NCBI GenBank assembly: GCA_949373085.1
Contig: CASICJ010000027.1
Location: forward strand, 1-64,000
Source: an uncultured Verrucomicrobiales bacterium
GTDB lineage: Bacteria; Verrucomicrobiota; Verrucomicrobiia; Verrucomicrobiales; Akkermansiaceae
Direction of reading: 5' to 3'
DNA: 64,000 bases
This document shows, in pieces, positions 27,347-37,230 of this stretch. Under the pieces are notes generated by a model that worked only from the letters and a program-made list of their open reading frames with translations, ran no database searches and was not told where the DNA came from. Position numbers and translations under genes: made by a program. Position 1 is the first letter of the stretch. Every line of letters starts with the position of its first letter.

Positions 27347-28286
27347 CGTCCTCCCCTTCCTTGGCACCCTTTGTACCCTTGGCACCTTAACAGGACAGAC
27401 CTGGCTCAAGAAAATTCATCCACCAACCGGGGCTGGGAAATATTTGGTCACAACTGAAGCCGGACGGTTCGTTTACCAGACCAGAAGCTTCCGAATCGTG
27501 ACTTTTAAGAAGCACGACCACACCCTAATGACTGATTTCGCGAAGTGTCTCGAATCAGTCCCTTTAGCGCTACAAAACATTCCTGTGGCTCTTTACGCCC
27601 CATCAAAGAAGCAAAAAGGACAACTTCTTATCGTAAATCACAATGCAGATTATCTTGCCGCTGGCGGAGCTAAAAATACCGCGGGCTACTACGATGGAGT
27701 AAAGAACCGAACCCTAATCAATTGGACTCATTTTAGAAATAACACCACCCAAACACGCGTTCTTCAGGAACCGGCATTCGATCTCATTATTCATGAATTA
27801 ACCCACCTTTCGATGCATAATCTAATGTGGAAATGCCAACCTTGGCTTACCGAAGGAATCGCTGAATACATGGCTGCTTCGCATGTTGGACGGGGAGACT
27901 TTGACTTCAGTCAGATGGATCACGCGATTCGCAAAAGAATCGAAAAGCACACTAAACCCGGATCTACCAGCAGCACCGCTCTTGGAATACGCTCCCTGCT
28001 CTCTCTCTCTTCAAAGGGATGGCTTGAACGGACAGCCAACGTTGATGCGTGGGAGGCCTTAAAAGCCTACAATGGCGCCCTATTATTATCGCACTATTGC
28101 CTTCATGGCGGAACGGAACGACTCAAGAAAACCCGACAGCATTTCGAAGCACTTCATAACATCCAAACAAAAAGTCCAAAGAAGCCCCAACTCATCTCGG
28201 TTGACAATGCTAAGACGGTCGAGATAGCCATCGCTGACTACTGGAAAAAGCGGGGCCTTCAAGTAAATTTTGATCATCTAAATTAA
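27330..28286 (+). CDS. exported putative zinc metallopeptidase (DUF1570-like)
   Basis: About 318 residues. The N-terminus is signal-like (MARVISVLPFLGTLCTLGTLTGQ). The gluzincin motif HELTH lies about residues 155-159, followed by CQPWLTEGIAEYMA, whose TEG or E in AEYMA would supply the third zinc ligand. This arrangement is seen in DUF1570-type exported peptidases frequent in planctomycetes and verrucomicrobia. Substrate unknown. The start overlaps the end of the NifU-like gene, suggesting translational coupling. Confidence 0.7.
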   Translation: MARVISVLPFLGTLCTLGTLTGQTWLKKIHPPTGAGKYLVTTEAGRFVYQTRSFRIVTFKKHDHTLMTDFAKCLESVPLALQNIPVALYAPSKKQKGQLLIVNHNADYLAAGGAKNTAGYYDGVKNRTLINWTHFRNNTTQTRVLQEPAFDLIIHELTHLSMHNLMWKCQPWLTEGIAEYMAASHVGRGDFDFSQMDHAIRKRIEKHTKPGSTSSTALGIRSLLSLSSKGWLERTANVDAWEALKAYNGALLLSHYCLHGGTERLKKTRQHFEALHNIQTKSPKKPQLISVDNAKTVEIAIADYWKKRGLQVNFDHLN

Positions 28287-28295
28287 GCCTCTTGC

Positions 28296-29201
28296 TCATC
28301 GACTTTCTTTTATAGAGCTGTCTTCGATCTTCAATTCTTCATCAAAAAAGTGGTGCTTTAAAAACTTGACTACAGCCTTGTCCACCGAAGGGCCAAACCC
28401 ACTTCCATGCCCACCATCCAAGACAGTCAGAAGGACAGAAGGCACCTTCAAGGCATCTAATTTTTCGTCTAGCGCCTTACCCTGAAGATAGGGCACCAGT
28501 GAATCTTTTGTACCATGGACAGTCAGAATAGGAGCATCATCCTTAGACAACTGATGAAATGGTGAAGCAATTTTCGCCCTTGCTTTTAAAGCAGAAACTT
28601 CCCCTCCCAGAAGCTGCCCTTCCGGTGAACTCGCTGCATTATGATCCATTGAGCTCCCCTGCTGATTCATCACTAAAAAATCAGTGGGGCCAAAGAAATT
28701 GATGACCGCCTTTACTGAGGTTGACTGGTCGATATGAGATCCCAATGCCCCATCAAGCTCAGGGTGATTCTGCGTCGTCCCCATAAAGGTTACCAGGTGT
28801 CCGCCCGCGGATGCTCCCCAGACCACAATCCGATCTGCATCAAGGTGATACTGTTTGGCATTAGCCTTCACCCATCGTAAGGCTGCTTTACAATCATGAA
28901 TCTGTGCCGGCCAGCCCTTCTCCGGTGTAAGCCGATAGTTAATTGAAACAATAGCACAATTTAAACCAGCAGCCTTCAGTGCTCTCCCTGGACGATCTTT
29001 ACTCCCCTTCCTCCAGGCACCCCCATGAATCCATAAAACCACCGGGTGGGGGGATTCCGTCTTAGTTTTGGGAATATAAAGGTCCAAAGTCTGTCTCGGA
29101 TTTGCATTACCAACATAATCAATATCATTGATTCGGCGCAAATCAGGTGCAGCAATAGCTACCCCGACACTGAACAAGAGAATCACTAGTCGTCTTTTCA
29201 T
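28296..29201 (-). CDS. exported alpha/beta hydrolase, BD-FAE/esterase type
   Basis: 301 residues with a signal peptide (MKRRLVILLFSVGVAIAAP). Oxyanion-hole motif HGGAW at 59-63, nucleophile elbow GASAGG with Ser131, acid Asp233 in HGTKDSLVP, and His265 in DGGHGSGFG complete a full catalytic set. NYRLTPEKGWPAQIHDC is typical of the bifunctional feruloyl/acetyl xylan esterase-like group. A polysaccharide de-esterase is a reasonable guess, but substrate is not shown. Convergent with the metallopeptidase gene. Confidence 0.85.
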   Translation of the reverse strand: MKRRLVILLFSVGVAIAAPDLRRINDIDYVGNANPRQTLDLYIPKTKTESPHPVVLWIHGGAWRKGSKDRPGRALKAAGLNCAIVSINYRLTPEKGWPAQIHDCKAALRWVKANAKQYHLDADRIVVWGASAGGHLVTFMGTTQNHPELDGALGSHIDQSTSVKAVINFFGPTDFLVMNQQGSSMDHNAASSPEGQLLGGEVSALKARAKIASPFHQLSKDDAPILTVHGTKDSLVPYLQGKALDEKLDALKVPSVLLTVLDGGHGSGFGPSVDKAVVKFLKHHFFDEELKIEDSSIKESR

Positions 29202-29755
29202 GTTGGGAAAATAAGATATTCTACCTTTGTTGCAATCGAGGAAATTGCACTCGAGTAAAACCTGCCGTAACCGCTGGTGAGGATACCCACCTAATCAATC
29301 TTCTCTCAACCCTCAACCTAGTTAGTTTTTGAGATCGTCGAAGCTCAGACGCTTCGATTGCGAGTTCCTCGTCAACCTGATCCAGCGCCCTTAATTGAAC
29401 CCACAAAAATCAACCCCCTCAAAGGAAAAAGAGCTACCACTCCGCGAGTACGCAAGGCCTTTTACTGGCTCTAGATGGTCCATATGAAAGGCTTTGAAGC
29501 CGGCGAGTAATACTAAGCAAACACTGTAACATAACAGGCCCACCCGCGCCTAAAAAGGCCAAGGCGCAACGTGAGCCTCCTATCAAGTTTGCAAGTTTAT
29601 CGGAGGACTAGCGCATCATCCCCAGCTCTTTGGCAAATTCGGCATTTGTTTTGCCTTCCGTCTGATTAGGGCGGAATTCGGGCACCACAAAATTTGGGAA
29701 CACCCTTTGAAAAAGCAGATAGCCCTGTAACTCACTGAGCTACAGGGCCACAAAA
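29202..29755. other. 553-bp intergenic region
   Basis: No full gene. A minus-strand reading frame ending at a TAG at 29608-29610 (VFPNFVVPEFRPNQTEG, NAEFAKELGMMR) looks protein-like for about 43 codons and may be the tail of a lost gene; it begins inside the 27-bp palindrome at 29722-29748. A 61-codon minus-strand frame at 29221-29406 shows nothing recognisable. Confidence 0.4.
29722..29748 (-). terminator. 27-bp near-perfect palindrome after tRNA-Thr
   Basis: GCCCTGTA pairs with TACAGGGC, and CTCA with TGAG inside, one mismatch between them. It lies 7 bp beyond the CCA end of tRNA-Thr in the direction of transcription. The T-run is displaced (TATCTGCTTTTT), so it may be a weak terminator or a binding or recombination site. 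Confidence 0.4.
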
Positions 29756-29831
29756 TGGAGCCACCTGACGGACTCGAACCGTCGACCTACTGATTACAAA
29801 TCAGTAGCTCTACCAACTGAGCTAAGGTGGC
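29756..29831 (-). tRNA. tRNA-Thr, anticodon TGT
   Basis: 76-nt cloverleaf read on the minus strand: acceptor GCCACCT/AGGTGGC, D arm TAGCTCAGTTGGTAGAGC, anticodon loop TTTGTAA in stem CTGAT/ATCAG, T arm GACGGTTCGAGTCCGTC, discriminator T and encoded CCA. All stems are canonical. Confidence 0.95.
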
Positions 29832-29892
29832 TTAGCGGCGAATCGACTAAGCTCTAAGCTATCTATCCCGCTGGGAAGGTGGATGATATCCC

Positions 29893-31119
29893 TCAATCGG
29901 AAGCTGACAAGTCCTGATCTTTCAATTTTATCTCCTTCAAGATGATGGCCGTAGCAATCACGATAAGAGCAGCTGAAAGCCCTCCCACCCAAAAGGGCCC
30001 GAATGCGGCCGCGAGTGGAAAGGCCAAAAATGGTGCTATGACTCCTCGGCAACCCGTAAGAAAAGTGTGGACGCTCATATATTCTGCGACATGTTCACCA
30101 TCTGAAAATTTAGTCACCCAAAGGCTCCATACAACGTTTCCACCCGCTCTTGCCACTCCATGCAACCCGATTCCTAAATAGAGCGCCCATAATCCATCTC
30201 CCATGAAATAGAAAATGATTCCTGCTGCAAAAAAGGCGTTCAGAATACAGCGCAGCAGATAGAAGTTTATCCTGTCGAAGAGCCTACCCCAGACCAAAAC
30301 AAAAACAAAGAAACAGGTTTCTGGAATAACGGTGGTAATAATACTGACGTGATTCTCGCTGAGATCAAAACCATATTGCTTGTTAGTGATATATTCTACG
30401 AAAAGAGAAAATGAAAGAAGGTTACCAATACCAAGAATCATCCAAGATACGAGTAAACGTCGAAACCGATGATTTTCGCCTGTATGCCTGAAGGCATCGA
30501 AAAGCTTCACTTTATTAGAACGGCTCAATTTTACTTTTTCAATTCCGAGAACACACCCTGCCATCATGAAGGAAGAACCTGCATAAATTTGTAGCAGCAA
30601 TGGGTAATTATTAAGTGAGGCCGTGAGCAACCAACCGAAAAGAAAAGCCGCGCCAATCGCATAGATCTTCCTCATAAAAGCAGTTATTGAGAACAACTTA
30701 CCACGAACCTTATCAGGATAATGACTGTGATAAATCTGAGAGAAAAGTGGGAGATTCAAAGTCAGAGTGACTAAGGCGACCACCATTCCAAACATGTAAA
30801 TCTCGAAACAATCTCCCGCAAATGAACTAATAGTAAAACCGACGCCAGATATCCCGAAGATGACGGCCAACATTGAATTTGCCGAAAGACCAGTTCGCCT
30901 GACAGCCTGAACGACAAAAAGACTCAGTAGTAAGCCAAGACTAGGCAACGCAACCAAAGTCGCTTTTGCAACTCCGCCAGCTTCAAATACCCGATTCGCG
31001 ATTAGAATTGAGAAAGTCGTGCCCAGAGTTTCGACTACGCCCGCCGGAAAGGCTCGTAGGTTTTCGAGATGAAAAGTTCGTGAACGATATTCGCTCTCAC
31101 CCACCTGAGCCTCCCTCAT
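29893..31119 (-). CDS. MFS transporter-like membrane protein
   Basis: About 408 residues with some 12 hydrophobic segments. From MREAQVGESEYR at 31119 it overlaps the end of the heme A synthase gene by 23 bp; the frame is open to 31176. MFS-like features are a two-half layout, a basic-rich central loop (VKLSRSNKVKLFDAFRHTGENHRFRR, near residue 205) and LVWGRLFDRIN in the second half, the loop 8-9 motif. No substrate-specific motif is recognised. The overlap suggests co-transcription with the heme A synthase gene. Confidence 0.75.
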   Translation of the reverse strand: MREAQVGESEYRSRTFHLENLRAFPAGVVETLGTTFSILIANRVFEAGGVAKATLVALPSLGLLLSLFVVQAVRRTGLSANSMLAVIFGISGVGFTISSFAGDCFEIYMFGMVVALVTLTLNLPLFSQIYHSHYPDKVRGKLFSITAFMRKIYAIGAAFLFGWLLTASLNNYPLLLQIYAGSSFMMAGCVLGIEKVKLSRSNKVKLFDAFRHTGENHRFRRLLVSWMILGIGNLLSFSLFVEYITNKQYGFDLSENHVSIITTVIPETCFFVFVLVWGRLFDRINFYLLRCILNAFFAAGIIFYFMGDGLWALYLGIGLHGVARAGGNVVWSLWVTKFSDGEHVAEYMSVHTFLTGCRGVIAPFLAFPLAAAFGPFWVGGLSAALIVIATAIILKEIKLKDQDLSASD

Positions 31120-32080
31120 CCGGTGTTTTGGAAGCCAACCACCAATAATAAACCGCAGCCACCAACGCTCCGGCAACCCCTACATGGAGAACCTGAACCG
31201 CGGCATGTATACCAGAGCTACTCAAAATCAATCCCATTACCATCAGCGCAAAAACTAAACCAAGAACTAGGCGAGGAATCCCTCCCTTCCACTTCGACTT
31301 GTATCCCAGCCAGAGAGCTGCAATTAAAATAGACCACGAAAAACTTCGATGAATGAGATAGATTAAGGACTCTGAAATTTCATCAATCCAACCACCACGA
31401 GATGTAATTCCCCGTTCCATCATGAGCTTATCGGTAACTTCTCGTATTTGAGATCCCATTGCCCATTCAATCATCACACAGGATAAAAGAATCATGACTT
31501 GCGGACGACTTGAGCCAGCAATCTGAGTCCTCATACTTCCGGGTCGTACGCCCCCCCAGCACAGGTAGGTAAGAACAAAGAGCTGAAGAAAAGCCAGAGC
31601 CATGTGAATCGTCACCACCCCGGATCGCAAACCGCTGGCCACCACCACGATTCCAGTCAGAGCACTTATAATCACCAGAGCAAAAGCACTCACACCGAGC
31701 TTGGGCATGATTCCGCTCCTCAAACAGGCTATCATCAACAAAAAATTTGCTAGTAAAACCGGTAAAGCAAGGAGCCGATTAATGAACTCGATCCAAGTCT
31801 GAACTGGATCATATTCCTCAAGAAGCCGCTCCACCGTGATTTCATCTGGATTGCGACCAAAGCGTTCGGCAGATTTCTTAAATCTTGGAAGCTTCTTTTC
31901 TAGGTAAGCCTCATCAACCTGCTCGATACTTGTTGGAGGAACCAATTCACCCCAGCAAGTTGGCCAGTCAGGGCAACCCAACCCAGAACCCGTAACCCGA
32001 ACGACCGCCCCTGCAAAAATCAACACGATTAAGAGGACTATCGATAGCAATGCCAATTTCTGGACTCCAGTTTTCCGCAC
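31097..32080 (-). CDS. ctaA: heme A synthase (COX15/CtaA family)
   Basis: 327 residues, eight hydrophobic segments. N-terminal family signature FAGAVVRVTGSGLGCPDWPTC (about 22-42), including the conserved Cys pair, then EYDPVQTWIEFINRLLA. Heme-coordinating histidines are seen in VVTIHMALAFLQ, IYLIHRSFSW and LHVGVAGALV. It oxidises heme O to heme A for aa3-type oxidases. No cytochrome oxidase genes are adjacent. A long insertion (PPTSIEQ to GRNPDEI) after the first helix is charged and soluble. Confidence 0.9.
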   Translation of the reverse strand: MRKTGVQKLALLSIVLLIVLIFAGAVVRVTGSGLGCPDWPTCWGELVPPTSIEQVDEAYLEKKLPRFKKSAERFGRNPDEITVERLLEEYDPVQTWIEFINRLLALPVLLANFLLMIACLRSGIMPKLGVSAFALVIISALTGIVVVASGLRSGVVTIHMALAFLQLFVLTYLCWGGVRPGSMRTQIAGSSRPQVMILLSCVMIEWAMGSQIREVTDKLMMERGITSRGGWIDEISESLIYLIHRSFSWSILIAALWLGYKSKWKGGIPRLVLGLVFALMVMGLILSSSGIHAAVQVLHVGVAGALVAAVYYWWLASKTPDEGGSGG

Positions 32081-32125
32081 ATCGGAATCCTAACGCATCA
32101 ACTCGGGAAGGCAACCATGTCCACC

Positions 32126-33298
32126 CTAGCCTCGCTTATCTGCGGTAACCGCAGATAAATTTACTCGATCGCGTGACGACAACTCATTCAGTGAGCCATC
32201 AAGGTCGTGGAGATCTAAAATTGAATCCGGCTTCTCTTTGGTGATTGCAACCGCGATCCAGCGTAATTCATCCGAATTATCCAACATCACTTTCAGGACC
32301 ATTGTCAACGGAACAGCGAGGAACATTCCGACTGGACCCCAAACAAACCCCCAAAAAAGAACTGAAATAATCACCACCAAGGTTGACAGACCAAAGCGAC
32401 GCCCCATCAGCATAGGCTCGAGAAAATTACCTAGGAAGATGTTGATGGAAATATAGCCAACCCCAACCGCCAAGGCACTTGGACCGCCATCCACCAAAAA
32501 TGCCAAGATGAAGGGAGGAACTCCTGCGATAATCGAACCAAGCACAGGGATGAAATTAAGGGCAAAAGCTAAAATCCCCCATAAAATATAGAAATCTAAT
32601 CCAGCAGCCCAACAAAGAAACCCCGCAAGTAAACCAGTGGCGAGACTAACCACGGTTTTCATCGCCAGATATCTTTGAATATCCGCCGTTGAGTTCATCA
32701 GACGATCCAGGTTTGGACCACGCGCTTCAAGGATCGCATTGACCCGACGCCCAAACATCCGGGCTTCGCTCAGCATGAAAACCGTGAGGATCAGGATCAA
32801 AAGGGTAGATCCAAGAAATCCGAGAACTCTTACTGCGACATCCTTTCCAAGATCAAACGGATCGAAATTTTTTCCGATCTGAGCAGGAATTTTTATTGTA
32901 GCATAATTATCAACAGTTTTGCGGGCATCTGGAACCTTCAACTTTTCGAGCACTCCAACGGCCGTCTCTCGGACCTCATCAATCTTTGAGTTCATGGCCG
33001 GGTAATATCTATCCTCCCATTTCGATTCCAAGTCGCCTGTTAGAGTAATGACGATAATGACAACTCCAGTCATAAATGCGAAGTCAACAAGCACAGTCAA
33101 AAGGACCGCAATGGGCATAGGCACCCGGCGTTTACGAAGCCATGAAGTGATTGGGAATGAAACTGTCGCAATGAAACCCGCGAGTAGGACAGGGACAAAA
33201 AACGACTGACCTAGCTTGAGACCTGTGACCAAGACCACAACAGCCGCAGCGGTTAGCAAAATCCGGGTTGCTTGCAGCTTTTTTGCTTCATCTGGCAT
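32126..33298 (-). CDS. AI-2E (PerM/UPF0118) family permease
   Basis: About 390 residues from MPDEAKKLQATRILL (open to 33328). Two N-terminal helices, LVTGLKLGQSFFVPVLLAGF and PMPIAVLLTVLVDF, a soluble middle part, then a bundle ending FALNFIPVLGSIIAGVPPF and FWGFVWGPVGMFLAVPLTMVLK, both diagnostic for the family. Roles reported for family members include autoinducer-2 export and Na+/H+ antiport; the role here is unknown. It lies 45 bp upstream of ctaA in the same direction. Confidence 0.88.
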   Translation of the reverse strand: MPDEAKKLQATRILLTAAAVVVLVTGLKLGQSFFVPVLLAGFIATVSFPITSWLRKRRVPMPIAVLLTVLVDFAFMTGVVIIVITLTGDLESKWEDRYYPAMNSKIDEVRETAVGVLEKLKVPDARKTVDNYATIKIPAQIGKNFDPFDLGKDVAVRVLGFLGSTLLILILTVFMLSEARMFGRRVNAILEARGPNLDRLMNSTADIQRYLAMKTVVSLATGLLAGFLCWAAGLDFYILWGILAFALNFIPVLGSIIAGVPPFILAFLVDGGPSALAVGVGYISINIFLGNFLEPMLMGRRFGLSTLVVIISVLFWGFVWGPVGMFLAVPLTMVLKVMLDNSDELRWIAVAITKEKPDSILDLHDLDGSLNELSSRDRVNLSAVTADKRG

Positions 33299-33455
33299 AC
33301 TTATCATCAGCGGGCAACGCATTCGCAAATGCCAGCGGTTATAGTATACTAAATTTTCCTTTTTTTGATAGTAAAAATCTTACCAAAAATTGGTTTTAGT
33401 AAGGGGAGAGTGAAGTGACAGAAGACAACACCACTCCAGAAAAAATATTCTCACA

Positions 33456-34241
33456 CTAGGAACCAGCCAAAAAACCAGTCAATGGACTAGTTGCCGATGC
33501 CTCTTCAACCGTCTCCGGTAGTCCCATTTCGAAAGCATCTCGCCCCGCTTGCACAGCAAGTTTGAAAGCGTTTCCCATTCGACAGGGATCTGAAGCAATA
33601 GCTATAGCGGTATTTACCAGAACCGCATCCGCACCCAACTCCATGGCTTCGGCAGCATGACTGGGAGCTCCGAGTCCAGCATCCACCACCACAGGCACTT
33701 GGGCCTGATCGATTATGATCCTAATCTGGTCACTTGTAACAATCCCCTTATTGCTTCCAATTGGAGCGCCCAGAGGCATGACAGCCGAAGTTCCAACCTC
33801 CTGTAACCGTTTAGCTAAAACAGGATCAGCATTGATATAAGGCAGGACTGTAAACCCCTCCTCAACCAAAATCTCAGCGGCCTTAAGTGTCTCGATGGGA
33901 TCTGGAAGCAAGTAGGTTGGATCCGGATGAATCTCAAGTTTGATCCATTTAGGAAGACCTGATGCTGCTGCTAACCGGGCAAGTCGAACCGCTTCTTCTG
34001 CATCCATCGCTCCGCTTGTATTCGGCAGAATCAAATATTTCTCGCGATCGATGAAATCCAAGATATTAGCAAAAGGATCAGACTTACCACTGAGGTCAGC
34101 CCGCCTCAATGCAACCGTTACGATTTCGGTATTGGAAGCCGCGAGAGCATCACTCATAAGTTTATTAGACGAGAACTTCCCCGTCCCAAGCATCAACCGT
34201 GATTTGAACTCACGATCTCCAATGACTAATGATGATGCCAT
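33456..34241 (-). CDS. thiG: thiazole synthase ThiG
   Basis: 261 residues, TIM barrel that forms the thiazole phosphate of thiamine from DXP, ThiS-thiocarboxylate and dehydroglycine. The Schiff-base lysine is in [10 protein letters not shown] (K101). Other family blocks: [64 protein letters not shown] and [32 protein letters not shown]. No thiS, thiH or TPP riboswitch is visible here. It follows mdh after 15 bp and may be co-transcribed. Confidence 0.95.
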   Translation of the reverse strand: MASSLVIGDREFKSRLMLGTGKFSSNKLMSDALAASNTEIVTVALRRADLSGKSDPFANILDFIDREKYLILPNTSGAMDAEEAVRLARLAAASGLPKWIKLEIHPDPTYLLPDPIETLKAAEILVEEGFTVLPYINADPVLAKRLQEVGTSAVMPLGAPIGSNKGIVTSDQIRIIIDQAQVPVVVDAGLGAPSHAAEAMELGADAVLVNTAIAIASDPCRMGNAFKLAVQAGRDAFEMGLPETVEEASATSPLTGFLAGS

Positions 34242-34256
34242 AAAAGCTAAGAGTAT

Positions 34257-35243
34257 TTAAGCCGGAATTAGATCAGCAACCGCTGCTCGCTCACTTACAA
34301 GCTCAGCGACCGATGCCTCAATCTTAGCACGAGAGAACTCATCAAGTTCAACACCTTGAACCACTTCCCAAGTCGAACCATCAGTTCTAATGGGCATGGA
34401 GGCAGTGAGACCTTCGGGGATACCATAAGATCCATCTGAACAAACCGCAACGCTGGTCCAATCCCCATCAGGAGTCGGAGTCACAAGTGAACGGACGGTA
34501 TCAACTACTCCATTTGCGGCAGAAGCTGCTGAACTAGCTCCGCGCGCTTTAATAATCGCAGCACCTCGCTGTTGAACTGTCGCGATAAACTCACCCTCGA
34601 GCCACTCACGGTCGGTGATGACATCAGTAACGAGTTGTCCTTTAATCTTAGCGTTCGTGAAATCAGGATACTGGGTGGCGGAGTGATTCCCCCAAATACA
34701 GAGGTTTGTGACATCGCTACTATGAACTCCCGCCTTAGCCGCAAGCTGGCTCTTGGCACGGTTCTCGTCGAGTCGTGTCATGGCAAAGAATTGCTCTTTA
34801 GGAATTCCGGCCGCATTACTCATCGCGATCAGACAATTGGTGTTGCACGGATTTCCAACCACCAAAGTGCGAACACCAGAACCTGCGTTAGCTGCTATCG
34901 CCTGCCCCTGCCCTGTGAAAATTTTACCATTAATCCCAAGAAGATCATTTCGTTCCATACCCGCTTTTCGGGGAACCGAACCCACTAAAAGAGCCCAATC
35001 CGTTCCGCTAAAACCCTCTGCAAGATCACAAGTTGGCACAATCTCGTTAAGAAGAGGGAACGCACAATCCTTGAGCTCCATCACAGTGCCCTCAAGCGCT
35101 CCCATGGCAGGCTCGATCTCAATCAGCCGAAGATTCACCGGTTGATCCGGCCCGAACATCGAGCCAGAGGCAATGCGAGTGAGAAGGGCGTAGCCGATTT
35201 GACCGGCGGCACCTGTAACCGAAACAGTGATTGGAGCTTTCAT
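34257..35243 (-). CDS. mdh: malate dehydrogenase
   Basis: 328 residues, the long cytosolic-like/actinobacterial type. NAD-binding [11 protein letters not shown] at 11-21, [29 protein letters not shown] (substrate Arg loop), [22 protein letters not shown], and the catalytic His in [12 protein letters not shown]. It interconverts malate and oxaloacetate in the TCA cycle. Transcribed ahead of thiG. Confidence 0.96.
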   Translation of the reverse strand: MKAPITVSVTGAAGQIGYALLTRIASGSMFGPDQPVNLRLIEIEPAMGALEGTVMELKDCAFPLLNEIVPTCDLAEGFSGTDWALLVGSVPRKAGMERNDLLGINGKIFTGQGQAIAANAGSGVRTLVVGNPCNTNCLIAMSNAAGIPKEQFFAMTRLDENRAKSQLAAKAGVHSSDVTNLCIWGNHSATQYPDFTNAKIKGQLVTDVITDREWLEGEFIATVQQRGAAIIKARGASSAASAANGVVDTVRSLVTPTPDGDWTSVAVCSDGSYGIPEGLTASMPIRTDGSTWEVVQGVELDEFSRAKIEASVAELVSERAAVADLIPA

Positions 35244-35300
35244 AGACCCCTTTGCTTACTCCCACCCGGCCACTTGGTCAATGGATGTCGAGTGGAATTT

Positions 35301-37172
35301 TCACAAAGGCCAAATGATCGGAATGAGAATCGATGCCACGATCCAAAGAATCACCGCAAGAGGAAAGCCGGCTCGAAAGAAATCACCAAATTTATAGCCG
35401 CCCGCTCCATAAACAAAGGTGTTCGTTTGATAGCCAATTGGCGTTGCAAAACTTGCCGAGGAGCCAAACATCACAGCAGCAATAAAAGGTTTTGGATCCA
35501 CTCCGAGCTGAATTCCAACGATTATCACAAGCGGAGTGAGCAAGGCTGCCACGGCATTATTACTGACCATCTCCGTTAAAATTGCTGACAACAAGTAGAT
35601 GAGCGAGATCAGAATATGAGGGTCCATTCCATGGGTAGCCTCAACAACCTTGATCGCTAAAAGGTCAGCAACACCCGAATACTGGAGGGCCTGTCCAAGC
35701 CCCAGCATACCAATAATCAACAATAACACCTTCCACTCCACCGATTGATAAGCTTCGGAAGGATCAATGCAACCTGTCAAAAGAACAAAGACAGCAGCAC
35801 ACAGGGCGACCTGGACAATTGGAATGGCAGGAATCACATTAATTCCCGAGAGGAGGCCCAATACCATAAAAGCTAAAATTGCAGCGATTGCAAAGGGGGC
35901 TTTTTTGGAGCGAATCGCGACCTCCTTTGGCTCACTGAGATTTACGAAGTCTTTTAGTTCAAAAAGCTGCTGCATTCTTCGAGCCGGGCCTTGCACCAAC
36001 AGGGTGTCACCAAAGGCCAATTTCACATCCTCGAATCGCTCCTGTAAATTACGGCCACGGCGATGCACAGCGACGATAATCACTCCAAATCGCTGGCGAA
36101 AATTAAGCTCCTTGAGGCTTTTCCCTACTAAAGTTGAATCCGGCCCGATGATACCCTCCATCATGACTGCAGATTCAGTACGGACGTCCTCAAGACCCAG
36201 TTGGTCAGATGTATCTTGGGTAATACCATCCTTTTCGGACAGCCCCATCAAATCTCCCAAACGCCCCTTGATGATAATCTCATCTCCCTCTTCGAATACG
36301 ACCTCATTCAACCCCTCACGGACACGCTTTCCGTCACGCACCACATCAATCACCCTCGCCTTTTTCATTTTTTTTAAGGAAGATTCTAGGAAGCTTTGAC
36401 CGATCAATGGGGACTCTTGAGAGACAAAGGCCCGCGTTATAAATTCACGAGAATCCTTGCTATCAATAAGGGCCGCAAGAGTGACCCGATCCGGAAGCAA
36501 CTTTTTTCCGATTGTCAGCAAATAAACAAAGGTTACTGCCACGAAAACGATCCCGAGCGGAGTAACATCGAAGAAACCAAAAGCGTATTTTGGGTCATAG
36601 GAGGCGGCGATTCCCGATGCCACCAAATTAGTGGAAGTTCCAATGATCGTAATTGTTCCCCCAACAATCGCGGCGTAAGAGAGCGGAATTAGATACTTGG
36701 AAGCAGCCCAATCCTTGCGGCGACAAATCCCCAGAACGATAGGAAGAAACACCACTACCACCGGAGTATTATTCATAAACCCGGAAAGTCCTGCCACGAT
36801 TACGATCATAACAACTAACATTCGAGTCGGACTCGTTCCGGCTGTCCGCTCAAACCAATGCCCAAGAACTTCAATTACTCCAGTTCGCTCTAAAGCAGCA
36901 CTCAGCACAAACATACAAGCCACCGTAATCGGAGCCGGATGAGCAAAGACTCGTAAAGCGTCAGCATTAAATTTCCGCAAGGCGTTCGTAAAAGCCTCCC
37001 CTTCTAGTCCCGGGGCAGGAGAAGGCACCGCGATTGGAAGCACTCCAATCAAAACGCAAGCAACTAGCGCACCCAATGCAACCACTTCAGGCGAGACCCA
37101 CTCCTTGATAAAACTTGTAAAAACAAGAAGGACTAACGCGCCGAGCGCAATCTGTTGCCAAGTTTCAACCAT
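35301..37172 (-). CDS. SLC13 family permease with two TrkA-C (RCK-C) domains
   Basis: 623 residues. An N-terminal membrane half (about 1-220) with LSGFMNNTPVVVVFLPIV and GGTITIIGTSTNLVASGIA, the SNT motif of the DASS/SLC13 family, two cytoplasmic TrkA-C domains (about 230-410, with SPLIGQSFLESSLKK and STLVGKSLKELNFRQRFGV), and a second membrane half with LTEMVSNNAVAALLTPL and SFATPIGYQTNTFVYGAGGY. Such proteins move sulfate, dicarboxylates or similar anions coupled to Na+. Stands alone on the minus strand. Confidence 0.9.
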   Translation of the reverse strand: MVETWQQIALGALVLLVFTSFIKEWVSPEVVALGALVACVLIGVLPIAVPSPAPGLEGEAFTNALRKFNADALRVFAHPAPITVACMFVLSAALERTGVIEVLGHWFERTAGTSPTRMLVVMIVIVAGLSGFMNNTPVVVVFLPIVLGICRRKDWAASKYLIPLSYAAIVGGTITIIGTSTNLVASGIAASYDPKYAFGFFDVTPLGIVFVAVTFVYLLTIGKKLLPDRVTLAALIDSKDSREFITRAFVSQESPLIGQSFLESSLKKMKKARVIDVVRDGKRVREGLNEVVFEEGDEIIIKGRLGDLMGLSEKDGITQDTSDQLGLEDVRTESAVMMEGIIGPDSTLVGKSLKELNFRQRFGVIIVAVHRRGRNLQERFEDVKLAFGDTLLVQGPARRMQQLFELKDFVNLSEPKEVAIRSKKAPFAIAAILAFMVLGLLSGINVIPAIPIVQVALCAAVFVLLTGCIDPSEAYQSVEWKVLLLIIGMLGLGQALQYSGVADLLAIKVVEATHGMDPHILISLIYLLSAILTEMVSNNAVAALLTPLVIIVGIQLGVDPKPFIAAVMFGSSASFATPIGYQTNTFVYGAGGYKFGDFFRAGFPLAVILWIVASILIPIIWPL

Positions 37173-37230
37173 GAAGAACTGGTAAGATTGTGACTGGCCA
37201 TCACCCTGCAGGAAACCTTAAATCACTTTT

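Noticed and set aside
33299..34260. TPP riboswitch near thiG
   Set aside because: No thi-box sequence upstream of thiG or mdh could be found.
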